A stretch of DNA of 64,000 nt from Trichoplax sp. H2 (Eukaryota; Placozoa; Uniplacotomia; Trichoplacea). A model generated the notes under the pieces. It did not search any database. It was not told where the DNA came from and saw only the letters and a program-made list of their open reading frames with translations. Below, one piece after another: positions 11,434 to 23,186 of this stretch (within the stretch, counting starts at the first letter, position 1; each line of letters opens with the position of its first letter). The position numbers were made by a program, and so were the translations under genes. The stretch covers positions 1-64,000 of the forward strand of contig NOWV01000066.1 of NCBI GenBank assembly GCA_003344405.1, in the 5' to 3' direction.

Positions 11434-12620
11434 TTTCGTCAGCAAAACGACAGGATGTTAAGCTAGTTTCTATAAATACTAAGATTGCTGCAGTACCTAA
11501 GACACAGAATAGCTATATTAAGACCGTAGACAAGAACCTCTATAGTTAGGGCTTCCAAGTATTCGTAAAGCTTACTACAGCTTCTGGAGACAGGCTACGG
11601 TATAATGACTTAAGCTATATTGCTCTAGGATAATGCTTGTCGTTGCCATCCAATTAGGATGTGAAGTGAAATAATAAACTACTTAATTATACTCTACTCA
11701 GTTACTCAATCACTCCAATACATACAAGAGCGATTAATATTTATACTTGAAGCGATAAATTATATTAGTAAAGTTGAAATCATGATATTATCGATCAATG
11801 TGAGAACTGCCAGCGATAAGAAAATGGAACTTCCCTAATATTACATGAGATATTGTCACATATTAATTATAATATTAATTTTAAATAAAATTATACTTTC
11901 CAAGCATTTAGAAAATAAATTCCTATTATTTTGACTATCAAGTATTTGATATTCTAAAATCTTTTCAGTTTCCTTGTCTAAGTAGTGAGAAGAATACACT
12001 CTCGGTAGGCTATTAACTAATGTATAAAAAATTTTATGATCGTACGCATAGTGTATATCAAAATGGATGAAGTTTTATATCTGTTTCAGACGCAAATATA
12101 GATAGCCTACTAATCTTTGATGTGGGCTAATGACTATTTAAATAATCCAATCTACTTAGCTCATAATCATCTCTATAAATGTAGATGTCCATATTAGTTA
12201 ATTCATGATTCGCAATAATCTGACAATATTTTATTTTAATATGGAATAGTTATGTGCTGATGCAAGTTTGCTATTTGATATTTTAATTTTCTAGCCTTTT
12301 TAAGTTCAAGCATTGTCTCTGTATGCTTCCAAATTTGTTAAATTTGCTAATTTATAGTGCAAAATAATAACTGCAACAATTCATTTTGATGTTAAATAGT
12401 AGTATTTCAGTGTAGATGTAAGCTCAACGATCTATATTTCGATATTCGTTACCTTTTACTAATTCATAATCCTTAATAATAATGCTGTAATGCTTTGCAG
12501 TGATATCAAGTAATAGTGTAGTAGATTTTTATAGTAGACTAGAGTCTTCAGCGGTTAAGTCAGTAGCAATACAAGCTAAGCACAATGGATTACTAATTCC
12601 GGTTACAGAGCGGAATTAGC
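11434..12620. other. Receptor-unit spacer
   Basis: 3' flank of the 12621-13571 receptor, related to 5440-6680. No gene was seen. Confidence 0.55.
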
Positions 12621-13571
12621 TTATATACATAAGCGCCTTCTCCACAAAGTCAAAAATTTTTGCCTAATATTATGATCAAATTTTAATAAGAGAAATGGAT
12701 TGACTACAAATATAGATAGAGTTATAGCTAAAGCAAAATATACTAAAACATACTGAATATGACTTTCTAAGGAGATTTGATAGATTGTCTTTCGAGTTAT
12801 AGCAGTGCCGACCATGGTAGCGAAATGTGGCCAACTGAATAGCACAGTCGAGAATGTTATGCTCATTAAAACTTTAGTAAATCGTTTCTTTTGTGAAATT
12901 TCTGCTTCTGCTCGATTGGGTGCCATGTAACCCGGTCTGACATGGTTCTTGCGGATTATAGCTAATTTACTATAAATAATGATCATCATTGAAACTGGAA
13001 TGATGTACATGATAAACGTGAATATAAATTCCCATATTGCTATAGCATATGTAATGTTTAAAATATCACATGAAGCCGATAAATTAGGATGAGAAGAAGC
13101 ATATACCAAGATAGGCAATGATATCGATATCGATGCTATATATATAAATAGTTCACACACGATAAGAAATTGAATCTTATGCTTTCGATAAAACGATGAT
13201 AGGGGTCTTGCTATAATAAAATAACGGTGAACACTAATTAATGATAAATTCATAATGGAGATCCCAAATGACATCATGCTAATAAATAATAACATTTTAC
13301 AAAGTATACTGCCTAGATGATAACTTACGTTAACGATAGCAAAAAAAATATAGCCAATAAAGGCTGCAGTAGACGAAAGAATATCGGATAGTACTGAAAC
13401 GAGTATCAATTGATAAGTAGGTTTTTTAAAATACTTGTCAGTTAGTAAAAGATAGGCCATGGATGTATTAAAAATTAGACCAACGAAAGATGCTGGTACA
13501 CCACATATGGCGACATAGCGGTGAATTTGTAAGTTGGAATGAGAAGTAGCAGTAATATTGGTGTTGTTCAT
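12621..13571 (-). CDS. Class A (rhodopsin-like) GPCR, HRY variant
   Basis: Intronless receptor of 316 residues, the closest paralogue of 6681-7625. Landmarks in order: N-terminal N-I-T; TM1 with FNTSMAY; TM2 SVLSD; TM3 from SILCK to SVHRYFIIARPL; Cys in loop 2 (SASCD); TM5 ending in MYIIPVSMMIIIY; TM6 with SWPHF; TM7 with VNPFLLLKF and a short C-tail ending RRRLCI. As in its sister, Asp of DRY is His, W and P of TM6 are adjacent, and the NPxxY Tyr is Leu. The start ATG follows ACTTGAAAT as in the other copies. Length and cysteine-to-Arg spacing are normal for a small class A receptor. Ligand unknown; membrane location inferred. Confidence 0.9.
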   Translation of the reverse strand: MNNTNITATSHSNLQIHRYVAICGVPASFVGLIFNTSMAYLLLTDKYFKKPTYQLILVSVLSDILSSTAAFIGYIFFAIVNVSYHLGSILCKMLLFISMMSFGISIMNLSLISVHRYFIIARPLSSFYRKHKIQFLIVCELFIYIASISISLPILVYASSHPNLSASCDILNITYAIAIWEFIFTFIMYIIPVSMMIIIYSKLAIIRKNHVRPGYMAPNRAEAEISQKKRFTKVLMSITFSTVLFSWPHFATMVGTAITRKTIYQISLESHIQYVLVYFALAITLSIFVVNPFLLLKFDHNIRQKFLTLWRRRLCI

Positions 13572-16131
13572 ATTTCAAGTAACGAATAGTTTATAAAACT
13601 TATTCGATCAAGATTTTAATCAAATACGGTTAATAGCTTGAAATTATGGCAATGCACTTTATTGTATTTTAGTATTTGATCTTAAAATGATCGTAAGGAG
13701 ATTTAATATCATAAATTTCTTATAAAATGCAATCTTTATCTAACATGTCGGTTCGTCTAATTTTAAGTACGCTTCATTCAAAGCTTTCTAATAAATTTCT
13801 TGATTAATTTGACGTTCGAGTGAAGCAAATTCTAAGTCATGTTATATTATAAAATGATATAAGTTTAATATTTGTTGTAACATTACTGGAAGTAATTTGC
13901 TTTGCTAAATCAACTGCGAAGAATTATTTAACTTTCAAAAGAAATTTCTTGGTAAATGCGATGGTATAGTAGTTCCAGTCAAAATACAATTTGTCCAATG
14001 TTATAATGGTTTAATTATATATTGGATTGTGCTTGCAACTACTTATAGCTGCCGTTTTATCTTGTATAGCTAACTAAAATTTACAACAACTAAATCGCAA
14101 AAAGAGTGATAGAAACATACAAATCAACTGCGTGTCTTATAATATAATTTATTAAAACGGAATTATTTCGATAGAATCGCTGCATAGGTTTATTAATAAA
14201 GGATAAAACAATAATTATCAATTATAAATAGCTAAATTTCTCCCTACTGACATCTTGAAATCAAAATCAGCTTCAATATTACACGATTAAAGAACTTAAG
14301 AACAAATGGCTACAGTGATCTATGTCATACTAGTAACAAAAAAATTTATACTTATTGCATCATTGGATAAAATTTTCGTGTAATATCAGGATGACAATTA
14401 CCTTTGCTTACACTATGATACGAAGTAGATTCTATCACTATATGCTGCACAAAAATTTAAGAATAAATATTCTAACAATTTACTATGACATTGCGTAGTG
14501 CTAGGTTGGCTCTTCCATTATTGCTGATGGTGTTGCATGTGCTAAGTAATTTCGAGAACGTGTTATTAATTAATAGATATTGCTAATAATATACACTGGA
14601 AATATACAGTAAAACCTAGATTTGTATATACTAACTTATGATACTTGGCCGAAAGTATAGCGGAGATACCTTAGTTTACATTAATCTATTTAAGATAATT
14701 TCGATTTTATATAGCAAAGAAGGCGAAATCAATGTAATTTTCTACCTAATAGCACTTTTAAATTACTAGTTTGCTTTAAACATGTGATTACATTTCGATA
14801 AATGTCATCCCGGATAGTTATATCACAATGTACATGCTTGGCTAAATACTGAGTCTACTTGCTGTAAAGAATAAATACTGAATAAATTTCGAAGACTCTT
14901 ATTTAAGACATAAATTTAATCGATAAATAATACAGTTTTATTAGTTAAGAAATTACTTAAAATATAATTTATTAAATGATAATATTTAATTTAAATATAA
15001 TGGCATACTTTAGCAGATGATAAGGTAGATGATAGAAGACATTCCACGTAAAATATTTAATCGTAATTATAGATAGTAATCTAATTTATCAAGGTTTCGA
15101 AATATCATCATAGAAAATGACTGAATATATATGCAAAAAGTACATTAAAATAGAAAGTAAATGTTTATAATTACGTCATTTATAAGGATTTCTTTTCGAA
15201 ATAGATAACGGTATGGATATATTATTATATACTTTGTGGCTTAGATTACTCTTATAATATACTCATATGTTTAAATATTTATCAATTAAGACAGCCATAA
15301 ATACGCTATTTTACTTAAACTGATCATATTTAGAGCACAGAATGAAAAATTTTAGCAGTAAGTGTTCCATAAATTCTAACCTTATATTTTACAAGCTGTT
15401 GATACAACAACTTAGAAAGTACTAATTATGAAACGGACAGTAAAATCTTGCAAAACTAGTAAATGAAGTTTCATTAGGTTATAAGTAACCACGAAGGATA
15501 TGTAAAAAGTATTTGTGAACAGAGTATATATCCTCATTAACAGAATAAGAGCGTTTGCAAATTTCTTGCGGTAAAGCTCGAAAATTCTGATTCTTAAATG
15601 GAATACAACAGCAGTTGCTACAACTACCCTTGCAACACTAGAAAGCAACACAGTACTTATAATAAACTCTACTTTAATCACCTGAACTACTTTCCTAGCC
15701 TATGGTATAGCAACTGGAATCCTTAAGAAGTACTTACTCGCTCAACACAATATACGGTATAAAACTATCACACAACTTCGCCTTAACCTGAATCATTTTC
15801 TATTGATCGCAGTCTTTTTTGTATACTCTTTTAGTACTTACAAACACATTTGCTATGCTATCAGCATATTTCAGTAACAAGCATTTTATTACAATTGAAT
15901 TATCAAATACGGACATTCGAGGTAATGAACAATTTCATACGTAAATCTACTTCGACTGTAAGCCCTGTCAAGCTTTATGTTCTCGATACTTGTGATATAT
16001 CTTTATATCATTATAATATCACTATAACTTAGGTTCTTACGAATAATAACTCTGATATTAGTGGTAACTTAAGCGAGTACGATGTAGCACAAATGAAAAT
16101 ATATATAAAATGGCAAATACAGTATTGAGCA
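13572..16131. other. Receptor-unit spacer
   Basis: Upstream flank and inter-unit DNA, alignable in pieces to 7626-8640 and 9690-10930. Short frames at 15412-15681 and 15850-16032 are not kept in sister units. Bases 15938-16131 are repeated at 16884-17077 (allelic copy). Confidence 0.55.
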
Positions 16132-16656
16132 TGTGATGTTTCGGAAGATTGTGGATTCGTCATGATCACAGTAAATTACCAGAGTTAATTTAGTAGAGGA
16201 ATAGAGTTTATTGGAATTAGTGCAAAGGAAAAACCGTATGAGATTACAGCGTGTATAACGACGTGACCAGTCGAATAGCTATAGTAATGTAGCATAGGTA
16301 AAGCGTGCAAGCTTACCGTGTAACTAGCAGAACTAACTAACGAGATAGGTGAAAGAAGATAGCTTTATAATGTACTAGTGCAAACTCCCGTCGCTTTACT
16401 GACGGTTTACGATAATGTGCTCATTTAACAGAGGTTCAGTAACTTTATACCGTACCGTGTAGACCTGTCAGAGGTTCAGTAACTTTATATCGTGTACTGT
16501 GTACAGTACTGTACTGTACTGTAATGTACTTCAAAGCGATTTCCACAGAATATTTTGTTAAATATAAATTATACTTATTTAGAGTTATGCTACAATCTAG
16601 TGGGAATTGACTTTTACTAAAATTAGACTATACTGTATTTAGAAGTAAACACTACA
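16132..16656 (-). mobile_element. Polymorphic LTR-like insertion with GAGCA target duplication
   Basis: A 525-bp insertion starting TGTGATGTTT and ending AACACTACA (TG...CA), flanked by GAGCA at 16127-16131 and 16657-16661. The allelic copy across the next gap has a single GAGCA at this place (17073-17077) and no insert, i.e. an intact empty site. Read on the minus strand it has TATAAAG (16363-16369), then AATAAA (16207-16212) about 150 bases downstream and 75 bases before the end: LTR-like order. Inside are two copies of a 21-bp CAGAGGTTCAGT... repeat (near 16429 and 16470) and a run of GTACTGTACTGTA. Sequence is unrelated to the 1143/9031 family. The terminal 10 bp are imperfectly inverted (8 of 10), so a MITE is possible. 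Confidence 0.75.
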
Positions 16657-16863
16657 GAGCAGATTCACACTGTTGAAGGTTTTAATGGAAATTTAGCATG
16701 ATTCAAAAGATATAAGTATACTATTACTATATACCAAAATAAAAGTGCTACTAATAATGTAAAATTGGATTTTTTAGTAAGCCTATCGATTAAGAGTTTG
16801 GTCCAAAAATAATTTCAAATTTGTCAATCTCAACTATATGCAATATTCATATAAGTATTTAAG

Positions 16864-16883
16864 NNNNNNNNNNNNNNNNNNNN
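16864..16883. other. Assembly gap (20 N)
   Basis: Twenty undetermined bases. The right side restarts with sequence homologous to 15938 onward, so two allelic contigs seem to have been placed in series. Confidence 0.95.
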
Positions 16884-17279
16884 TACGTAAATCTACTTCG
16901 ACTGTAAGCCCTGTCAAGCTTTATGTTCTCGATACTTGTGATATATCTTTATATCATTATAATATCACTATAACTTAGGTTCTTACGAATAATAACTCTG
17001 ATATTAGTGGTAACTTAAGCGTGTACGATGTAGCACAAATGAAAGTATATATAAAATGGCAAATATAGTATTGAGCAGATTCACACTGTTGAAGGTTTTA
17101 ATGGAAATTTAGCATGATTCAAAAGATGTAAGTATACTATTACTATATACCAAAATAAAAGTGCTACTAATAATGTAAAATTGGATTTTTTAGTAAGCCT
17201 ATCGATTAAGAGTTTGGTCCAAAAATAATTTCAAATTTGTCAATCTCAACTATATGCAATATTCATATAAGTATTTAAG
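16884..17279. repeat. Redundant (allelic) copy of 15938-16863 without the insertion
   Basis: Matches 15938-16131 and then 16662-16863 with few substitutions. The length difference between the two versions (926 against 396, i.e. 530) equals the 525-bp insertion plus one 5-bp target duplicate. Confidence 0.85.
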
Positions 17280-18034
17280 CTTCTTTTAGCGGAGTATAAG
17301 CCATTAATTCATAATATAGATCCGATTTTAACCTGATTAATGGATTATCAACTAATACTGATAGAGTTACAGCGAACAAAAATATTTGAAATATTCAGAG
17401 TTGGATTTTCTAACGATACCTCATGAACATTTTTCCAGTTATAGCGGCATGAAATCGATTAAGCTAGTAAAATATCATTCAGCTGCAGCCTAAGTTATAT
17501 ATGCAAGATCGCAGAAAATTGTTGACTGAGAATGAGTGGAAGCATAAACCAAGAGGTATAATACTGACGACATCAATGGTGCGTAATTAAGCAGTTCACA
17601 TAGGACGAAAAGTTTAATTTTATGCATTGGATAAAACGGCAATAACCGTCTTGGTATACCAAAATAACTATTTATACTAATTATATTGATGATAAATTTG
17701 TTTTGAAAGTTTTAAGTGGCGAAAAAAGCAACAAATACGCTTACAATAGCTTTAAACATCGGTATCTCTTGACGATATTTTGCAAGACCGAAGGCTAGCA
17801 AAATGCAATCGACGAAGGCTATAACAAACAGAATAAAATGTAATAGTACTGAAACACGTACGTATTAAACAGTAAGCGCATTTATTGCAATATTTTTCTG
17901 TTACTAAAAAAGATTAGCAATCGATGCATTAAGAATCAAATCAATGTAGACATTGGAAAAGCAAATATGATAACGTATTAACATACTTTTAATCTTATCG
18001 ATTGATATCAAAAATTAATATTGGTGTTGCTAAT
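17278..18034 (-). pseudogene. GPCR relic, start codon lost
   Basis: Colinear but heavily broken copy of a receptor. From 18034 the minus strand reads ATT-AGC-AAC-ACC where intact genes have ATG-AAC-AAC-ACC, followed by recognisable TM1-TM3, a central part and the TM6-TM7 block. Several stops and indels occur and the length is about 200 bases short. It sits 0.8 kb downstream (minus sense) of the intact 18823-19776 gene. It shares the ATT start and many changes with 22240-23186, so the pair intact-plus-relic was duplicated after the relic had died. Confidence 0.8.
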
Positions 18035-18822
18035 ATTCCTTGTTACATTTGAGTTTAAAATTTTGCCGAGAAGGAAAATTGACCGAAATGCAGGACTTTT
18101 AATATTTAATTTTCATAAAATTATTATCTTCGTATTAATATTTGGTTTGGATTTAATATCGTAGGGACTGCATTGATAAATCTGACGGTCTAATATTATT
18201 ATAAAAACCTTCTATTTTGCTTTAAATATCTGATTTAGTTTCAACTATACCTTTCTTGTTTTAACTGTATCATTCTATAGCTGCATTGTTAAATACTAAA
18301 CCTGTATTCGGTTAAGAATGTACGCTGAGTAAGATTTTTATGAATTTTACCTCAACTGAGAACTTAATCAGTTAATAATGCAGTAAAATAAATTTCTTAA
18401 GCTGCAATGTCGTGTTAAATATAGTAAAGTAACTGGCACTCGGTGGTAGATACCTTATATGCTGAATCTTTAAAGACGTATTAGTTATTAATTTATATAT
18501 CCATTTCTTGAGGATTTGTTAAGGTTTCAAAATATTAGCATAAAATGAGATCGAATAATAGAAGAATATACTGTGGCAGGTACAAAAGTATGAAGGTTGT
18601 GATGATGTACTTAGCACTACTAAAATAGAATTGCCGAGAACTATTATTGTAGCATACCAAAAATGAAAGTACTTCCAAGAAGATCAATCTGTTTTAATTT
18701 TATTCTACCAGTTTAGTTAGCAATTCGAATTTTATTAACAAGTACAGTATATATAGATTTCAAATTTAGTACGAAAAAAATGTTGCATTAGTCACTTTCA
18801 TTTATATACTGGTTCTGTTCTT
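18035..18822. other. Spacer between relic and intact receptor
   Basis: Related to 23187-23836 across its whole length. No gene was seen. Confidence 0.6.
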
Positions 18823-19776
18823 TTAAGTGCATAAGCACTTTTTTAATAGAGATACAAACTCTTGCCTAATATGATGATCAAATTTTAACAAAATCAATGG
18901 ATTCACAGCAAATAGTGATAGGGTTACTCCTGAACCTAAAGAGATTAAAACATATAGAGCATGACTTTCTAATGATACTTGATAAGCTGTTTTTCTAGTT
19001 ACAGCAGATCCAATTAAGGTAGCGAATTGCGGCCAACCAATTAATACGGTAGAAAGTGTAATGCTAATTAAAACTTTAGTAAATCGTTTCTTTTGCATTA
19101 TTTCTATTTCTGCTCGATCTGATGCTATACAACCCGGTCGGATATGATTCGTATGTGTTTTAACTAATTTTATATAAATGACTGCCATGATTAAAACTGG
19201 AATAATGTATAGGATGAAGGAAAGCAGAATTTCCCATACAGCTACAGCTGGCGTAATAATCATAAAATCACAGAAACTCGTTGAATGTGAATAAGTAGAA
19301 CCGTAAACCAAGACTGGCGATGTTGACGATATCGACGCTATACAAATGAATAATTCGCATACGACGAGAAATTGGATTTTATATTTTCGATAAAACGGCG
19401 ATAACGGTCTTGCAATAACGAAATAGCGATTAACACTAATTAATGATAAGTTCATGATGGAAACTCCAAATGATGAAAAAGCAATTAACGAAAAAGTTTT
19501 GCATATCAGCGACCCTTGATGATGGTTTATCTTGCTGAAAGTTATCAAGTTGTAGCCAATAAAGATTGTAATAGACGAAAGAGTATCGGATATTACTGAA
19601 ACGAGTATTAGGCGATAGGTAGGCTTTCTAAAATACTTTACTGTTATTAATAGATAGGCAATCAATGTATTAAAAATCCAAGCGATAAAAGATACTGGAA
19701 TTGCACATACAACAGCATATTTATGTAATTCTAATCCGCTCCATCGCTGAGAAACATTAGCATTAGTGCTGTTCAT
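18823..19776 (-). CDS. Class A (rhodopsin-like) GPCR, NRY variant
   Basis: Intronless receptor of 317 residues of the second subfamily in this array (N-terminus N-A-N-V-S-Q-R-W-S-G-L-E instead of N-I-T...). Seven hydrophobic segments; TM1 FNTLIAY; TM2 SVISD; TM3 from LICK to SVNRYFVIARPL; loop-2 Cys in SFCDF; TM5 YIIPVLIMAVIY; TM6 IGWPQF; TM7 VNPLILLKFDHH. The DRY Asp is Asn, TM6 has W-P adjacent, and the NPxxY Tyr is Leu. About 80 percent similar to 23837-24781, which keeps DRY. The upstream context is AACTTGGAAC-ATG, a diverged form of the shared ACTTGAAAT-ATG. The substrate (ligand) is not predictable. Confidence 0.9.
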   Translation of the reverse strand: MNSTNANVSQRWSGLELHKYAVVCAIPVSFIAWIFNTLIAYLLITVKYFRKPTYRLILVSVISDTLSSITIFIGYNLITFSKINHHQGSLICKTFSLIAFSSFGVSIMNLSLISVNRYFVIARPLSPFYRKYKIQFLVVCELFICIASISSTSPVLVYGSTYSHSTSFCDFMIITPAVAVWEILLSFILYIIPVLIMAVIYIKLVKTHTNHIRPGCIASDRAEIEIMQKKRFTKVLISITLSTVLIGWPQFATLIGSAVTRKTAYQVSLESHALYVLISLGSGVTLSLFAVNPLILLKFDHHIRQEFVSLLKKCLCT

Positions 19777-20624
19777 GTTCCAAGTTATACTCTAGTTGAA
19801 AGTTTCTATGATGTTGAAAGACTTTAGCAAAATGCGATCGATACTTGAAGTTTTATAAACGAAATCTTACAGCATTATATCTCAATATTTGATAATAACA
19901 TAGCTATTAATAGAAAAAAAGTATCAAAGTCCAATTACAGGTCAATCTCTAACATACAGTTTTTCTATCTTAATCTACTGTTTTTAATTAACGATTTAAA
20001 AAGTTCTAGACAATTCATTAATCAAGTATTGTAAAACTAGATATTCTTAGTTCAATGACAATGTGAAATAAAGCAAATTTAAAATACGTCTGGTAATTAT
20101 TATGTCAATATCTAAACTAATTCTCTTTGTTAAATAAACTACGAAATGTACTTTGAATTCGAAAATCCATTCTTTTATTTATTTTTACGAAAAAGTACTA
20201 TATTTAAGATGAACAAAACCTATAGTTATTCAAAAGGTTAAATATACGGGTAGAATAGTGCATTAAATAAATCGATTTTTAACTTTGCTAAACAGAACTG
20301 CTGACAAGCTGCATTAATGTAGGGACGAGACTTGTTGAAAATTAAGTAACAAAAATTCCTTTTAGGAATTAAATCAATGTCAGTCTGATATTCAATTCAG
20401 AAATTATTTTGTCGACCGCCATTACGATTTTTACTTATATAATGAGTCAACATGGTTATCTTCCACTATAATGGTTATATTTATAGCTATTAATGGATTG
20501 AAGCAATAGGTCAGCGTCAAGTTAGATCCTATGAATAAAACTAATTGAATTCATTGCTTTAAAAATTTCTTTATTTTATGTAATTTATACGTATGCTATC
20601 ACTACTATTGATTAATGTATAAAA
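19777..20624. other. Receptor-unit 5' flank
   Basis: Alignable to 24782-25640 over nearly the whole length, including a TTCTAGACAATTCAT-type stretch. No gene was seen. Confidence 0.55.
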
Positions 20625-20792
20625 ATGAGGAAAATTATACCTGTATCGGCACCTGTATCAACAGCAATAAATATGGTATTTAATAAACATCGTAAAATTA
20701 AATCTTTTTCTGCTGCTCAAAGTTATGAAATTAGTAATGAAATTTCCCATAGTACATGGCAATCTTACGTTGATAGCATGCACCGCTCTTAA
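20625..20792 (+). CDS. Doubtful 55-codon ORF
   Basis: ATG to TAA frame of 55 codons (MRKIIPVSAPV... ending SMHRS), preceded within five bases by TGTATAAAA. The composition is protein-like (Lys/Ser-rich, one Trp), with no membrane segment or known motif. The equivalent place in the sister unit (25640-25900) has lost the ATG and carries indels, so it is either a recently dead or a chance frame. No function is proposed. Confidence 0.2.
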   Translation: MRKIIPVSAPVSTAINMVFNKHRKIKSFSAAQSYEISNEISHSTWQSYVDSMHRS

Positions 20793-21713
20793 TTTATATA
20801 ACTAATAGCATATGAACTCCTTTAGACCTAGATTCATATTTGCAGTTTTCAAATTAAAATGGTAGTCATATGAAATCTTATCAATTAATCTAGATAAATA
20901 ATATTCTTCACCAGTAGTGTTAACTAGCAATATATACCAAATATGCAAACAAGCAAATTTATGAATATTACCGACACAGGCAAATTTAGAAAATATAACT
21001 TAGTTTCTAATGATTCACACGTTATTTCGCAGCTTTGACTTAATGATATAAAATCATATTATTAATAACTATTTTCGCTTGAAAATTTGAATTATAGTTA
21101 GTTCATTTCACATAGGTATAATGCTCCGAAAATTCAATAATTCATTTATACTCGTATATCCTTCTACTTATTGACGGTTACATTTGGAACTACTGCTTTC
21201 TCAAGGATAGCATATTAAAAACTTCTATGCCTTTTCATTTAAACTGAAATTTTTAAGTTCTAAATAATACAGTTTGTTAAATTATTATTTTAAATTTTAT
21301 GATACAGGAACATCCTAGGAGTAAGCAAATACATCTATAATATACGCAGCGATTTGGTTCTGCTGCTATATGTAGTTATATTCTTGGGCGTAAGAGAACT
21401 ATTACGGAGGGTACCAATTCAAGCAGCGTACAGTATGGACTTTTATCGTAGATAAAATCAGATCAATGGCCAACGAAACGGCCCAACGGTTTGCCAGCAA
21501 TAATAAAACACGCCAGTTGGCTTCGCTGGTCATATTTAGAGGATGTAATGAGAAATTTCTACCGTTAGTGTTTCGTAAATTCTAACTGTATATTTTGTAA
21601 ACTGCTAATGCAACAATTTAGAAAACACTATTTATAAAACGAACAGTAACATAATGGCAATAATAATTATATAATGCTTGATTAGGTTATAAGTAAGCAC
21701 GAAAGATATATGT
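20793..21713. other. Receptor-unit spacer
   Basis: AT-rich spacer related in parts to 25840-26270 and 15000-15490. No gene was seen. Confidence 0.5.
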
Positions 21714-21913
21714 TCTGGCTAAAACCAGAATGCCGGCTATTATGCATAATAGCCGGCTAATATGGATAATAACCGATCAGTTTGGCTATTATGCATAATA
21801 GCCACACCCAGCCGGTTATTATGCATAGTAACTCCTTCGAGGTTTATTTTGAATAGTAGGCTATTTATTCATTACGTTTTTATATCATCTATAAATCATG
21901 TATAACAATTATA
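21714..21913. mobile_element. Palindrome-rich insertion (MITE-like)
   Basis: About 200 bp interrupting a spacer segment that is continuous at 10781-10810 and 15490-15520 (GATATGT|AAAAAGTATT). The left half has a perfect 26-bp palindrome at 21732-21757 (half-site GCCGGCTATTATG), a degenerate one at 21755-21774, a perfect 20-bp palindrome at 21784-21803 (GGCTATTATG half-site) and an imperfect one at 21812-21832. All share TTATGCATAA or a variant. The right half is AT-rich without palindromes. Insertion is shown by comparison with sister units; the element class and its exact ends are inference. Confidence 0.5.
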
Positions 21914-22239
21914 TACAAAATATTAAGAACAGAGTATACTCATATATGCTCGTCAACGGTATAAGAGCGTTTGTGAATTTCTTCTGGTTAATCTTGAAAA
22001 TACTGATTCTAAAATGGAAGACAACAGTAGAGGTACCTGCGCGAGTGCCGTGAAGAGTTTTAACGGAAATTGTACATGATTCGAAAAAAATATGCGCGCA
22101 CTATTACTATGTACCAAAGTAAAAGTGTTACTAATAGAATTAAATTTGAATTTTTAGTAAGCGTGTAGATTAGGAGTTTGGTCCCAAAATTGTTGCAAAT
22201 TTGTGGATCTCAGTTACATACAACATTCATTCAAGTCTT

Positions 22240-23186
22240 TGAGCACCTTTCAGCAGAGTTCAAGGTTTAAATTCATAATGGAGATCCGATTTCAACCTGA
22301 TTAATGAATTACTATTAAATACTGATAAGGTTACAGTGAACAAAAAAGACTGAAGTATTCAGAGCTGGATTTTCTAATGATACTTAACGTACACGTTTTT
22401 CGAGTTATAGCGGTATGATACCGATTAAGCCAACAAAATATGTCTAGATTATTACGGTAGAAAGTGTTGATTAAAACTATATTAAATCGTTTCTTTGGTT
22501 ATATTTTTGTACTTGTTCGATTAGATGGAATACAACCCAATCAATTATAATTATTGAATGTAAATAAGAACTATGATTGAAACAGGAACAATATATTTGA
22601 TAAAAGAAAGTATAATTTCCTATTTAGCTACAGCCTAAGTAATAATTGCAATATCGTAGAAAACTGTTGGCTGAAAATGAGTGGAAGCATAGACCAAGAG
22701 ATGCAATGTTGACGGCATCAAGGGTATGTAATTAAATAGTTCTCATATGCTGAAAAATTCATTTCTATGCTTTCGATAAAACTACGATAAAGGTCTTACT
22801 ATGCTTTGGCTCAATAATGATTCATACTAATTATAATAATGATAAATTTATGATGAAAGTTTTTTAAATGGCGAAAAAACGATAAATACGGGCGCAATAG
22901 CTTTATATATCGGTATCTCTTGAAGATATTTTGTAAGGCCGAAAGCTACCAAATACAATCGATAGATCCTTTAATAGACAAAATAAAATTGAATAGTACT
23001 AAAACAAGTACGCGTTCAGCAATAATCACCATTATTAAAATACTTCGCTGTTACCAAAAGATTAGCAATCGATGCATTAAGGATTAAAGCAATGCAGACA
23101 TTGGAATAGCAGATATGATAGCTTATCAATGCAACTATAATCCTATCGATCGATATAAAAATTACTGTTATATTGTTATTGCTAAT
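22240..23186 (-). pseudogene. GPCR relic, start codon lost
   Basis: Full-length but degenerate receptor copy, from ATT-AGC-AAT at 23186 (where a start is expected) to a C-terminal GATCCGATTTCAACC block near 22300. TM5-TM6 remnants are readable (CGTTTCTTTGGTT matches the KRF region). Multiple frameshifts and stops. It sits 0.65 kb downstream (minus sense) of the intact 23837-24781 gene and is sister to 17278-18034. Confidence 0.8.
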
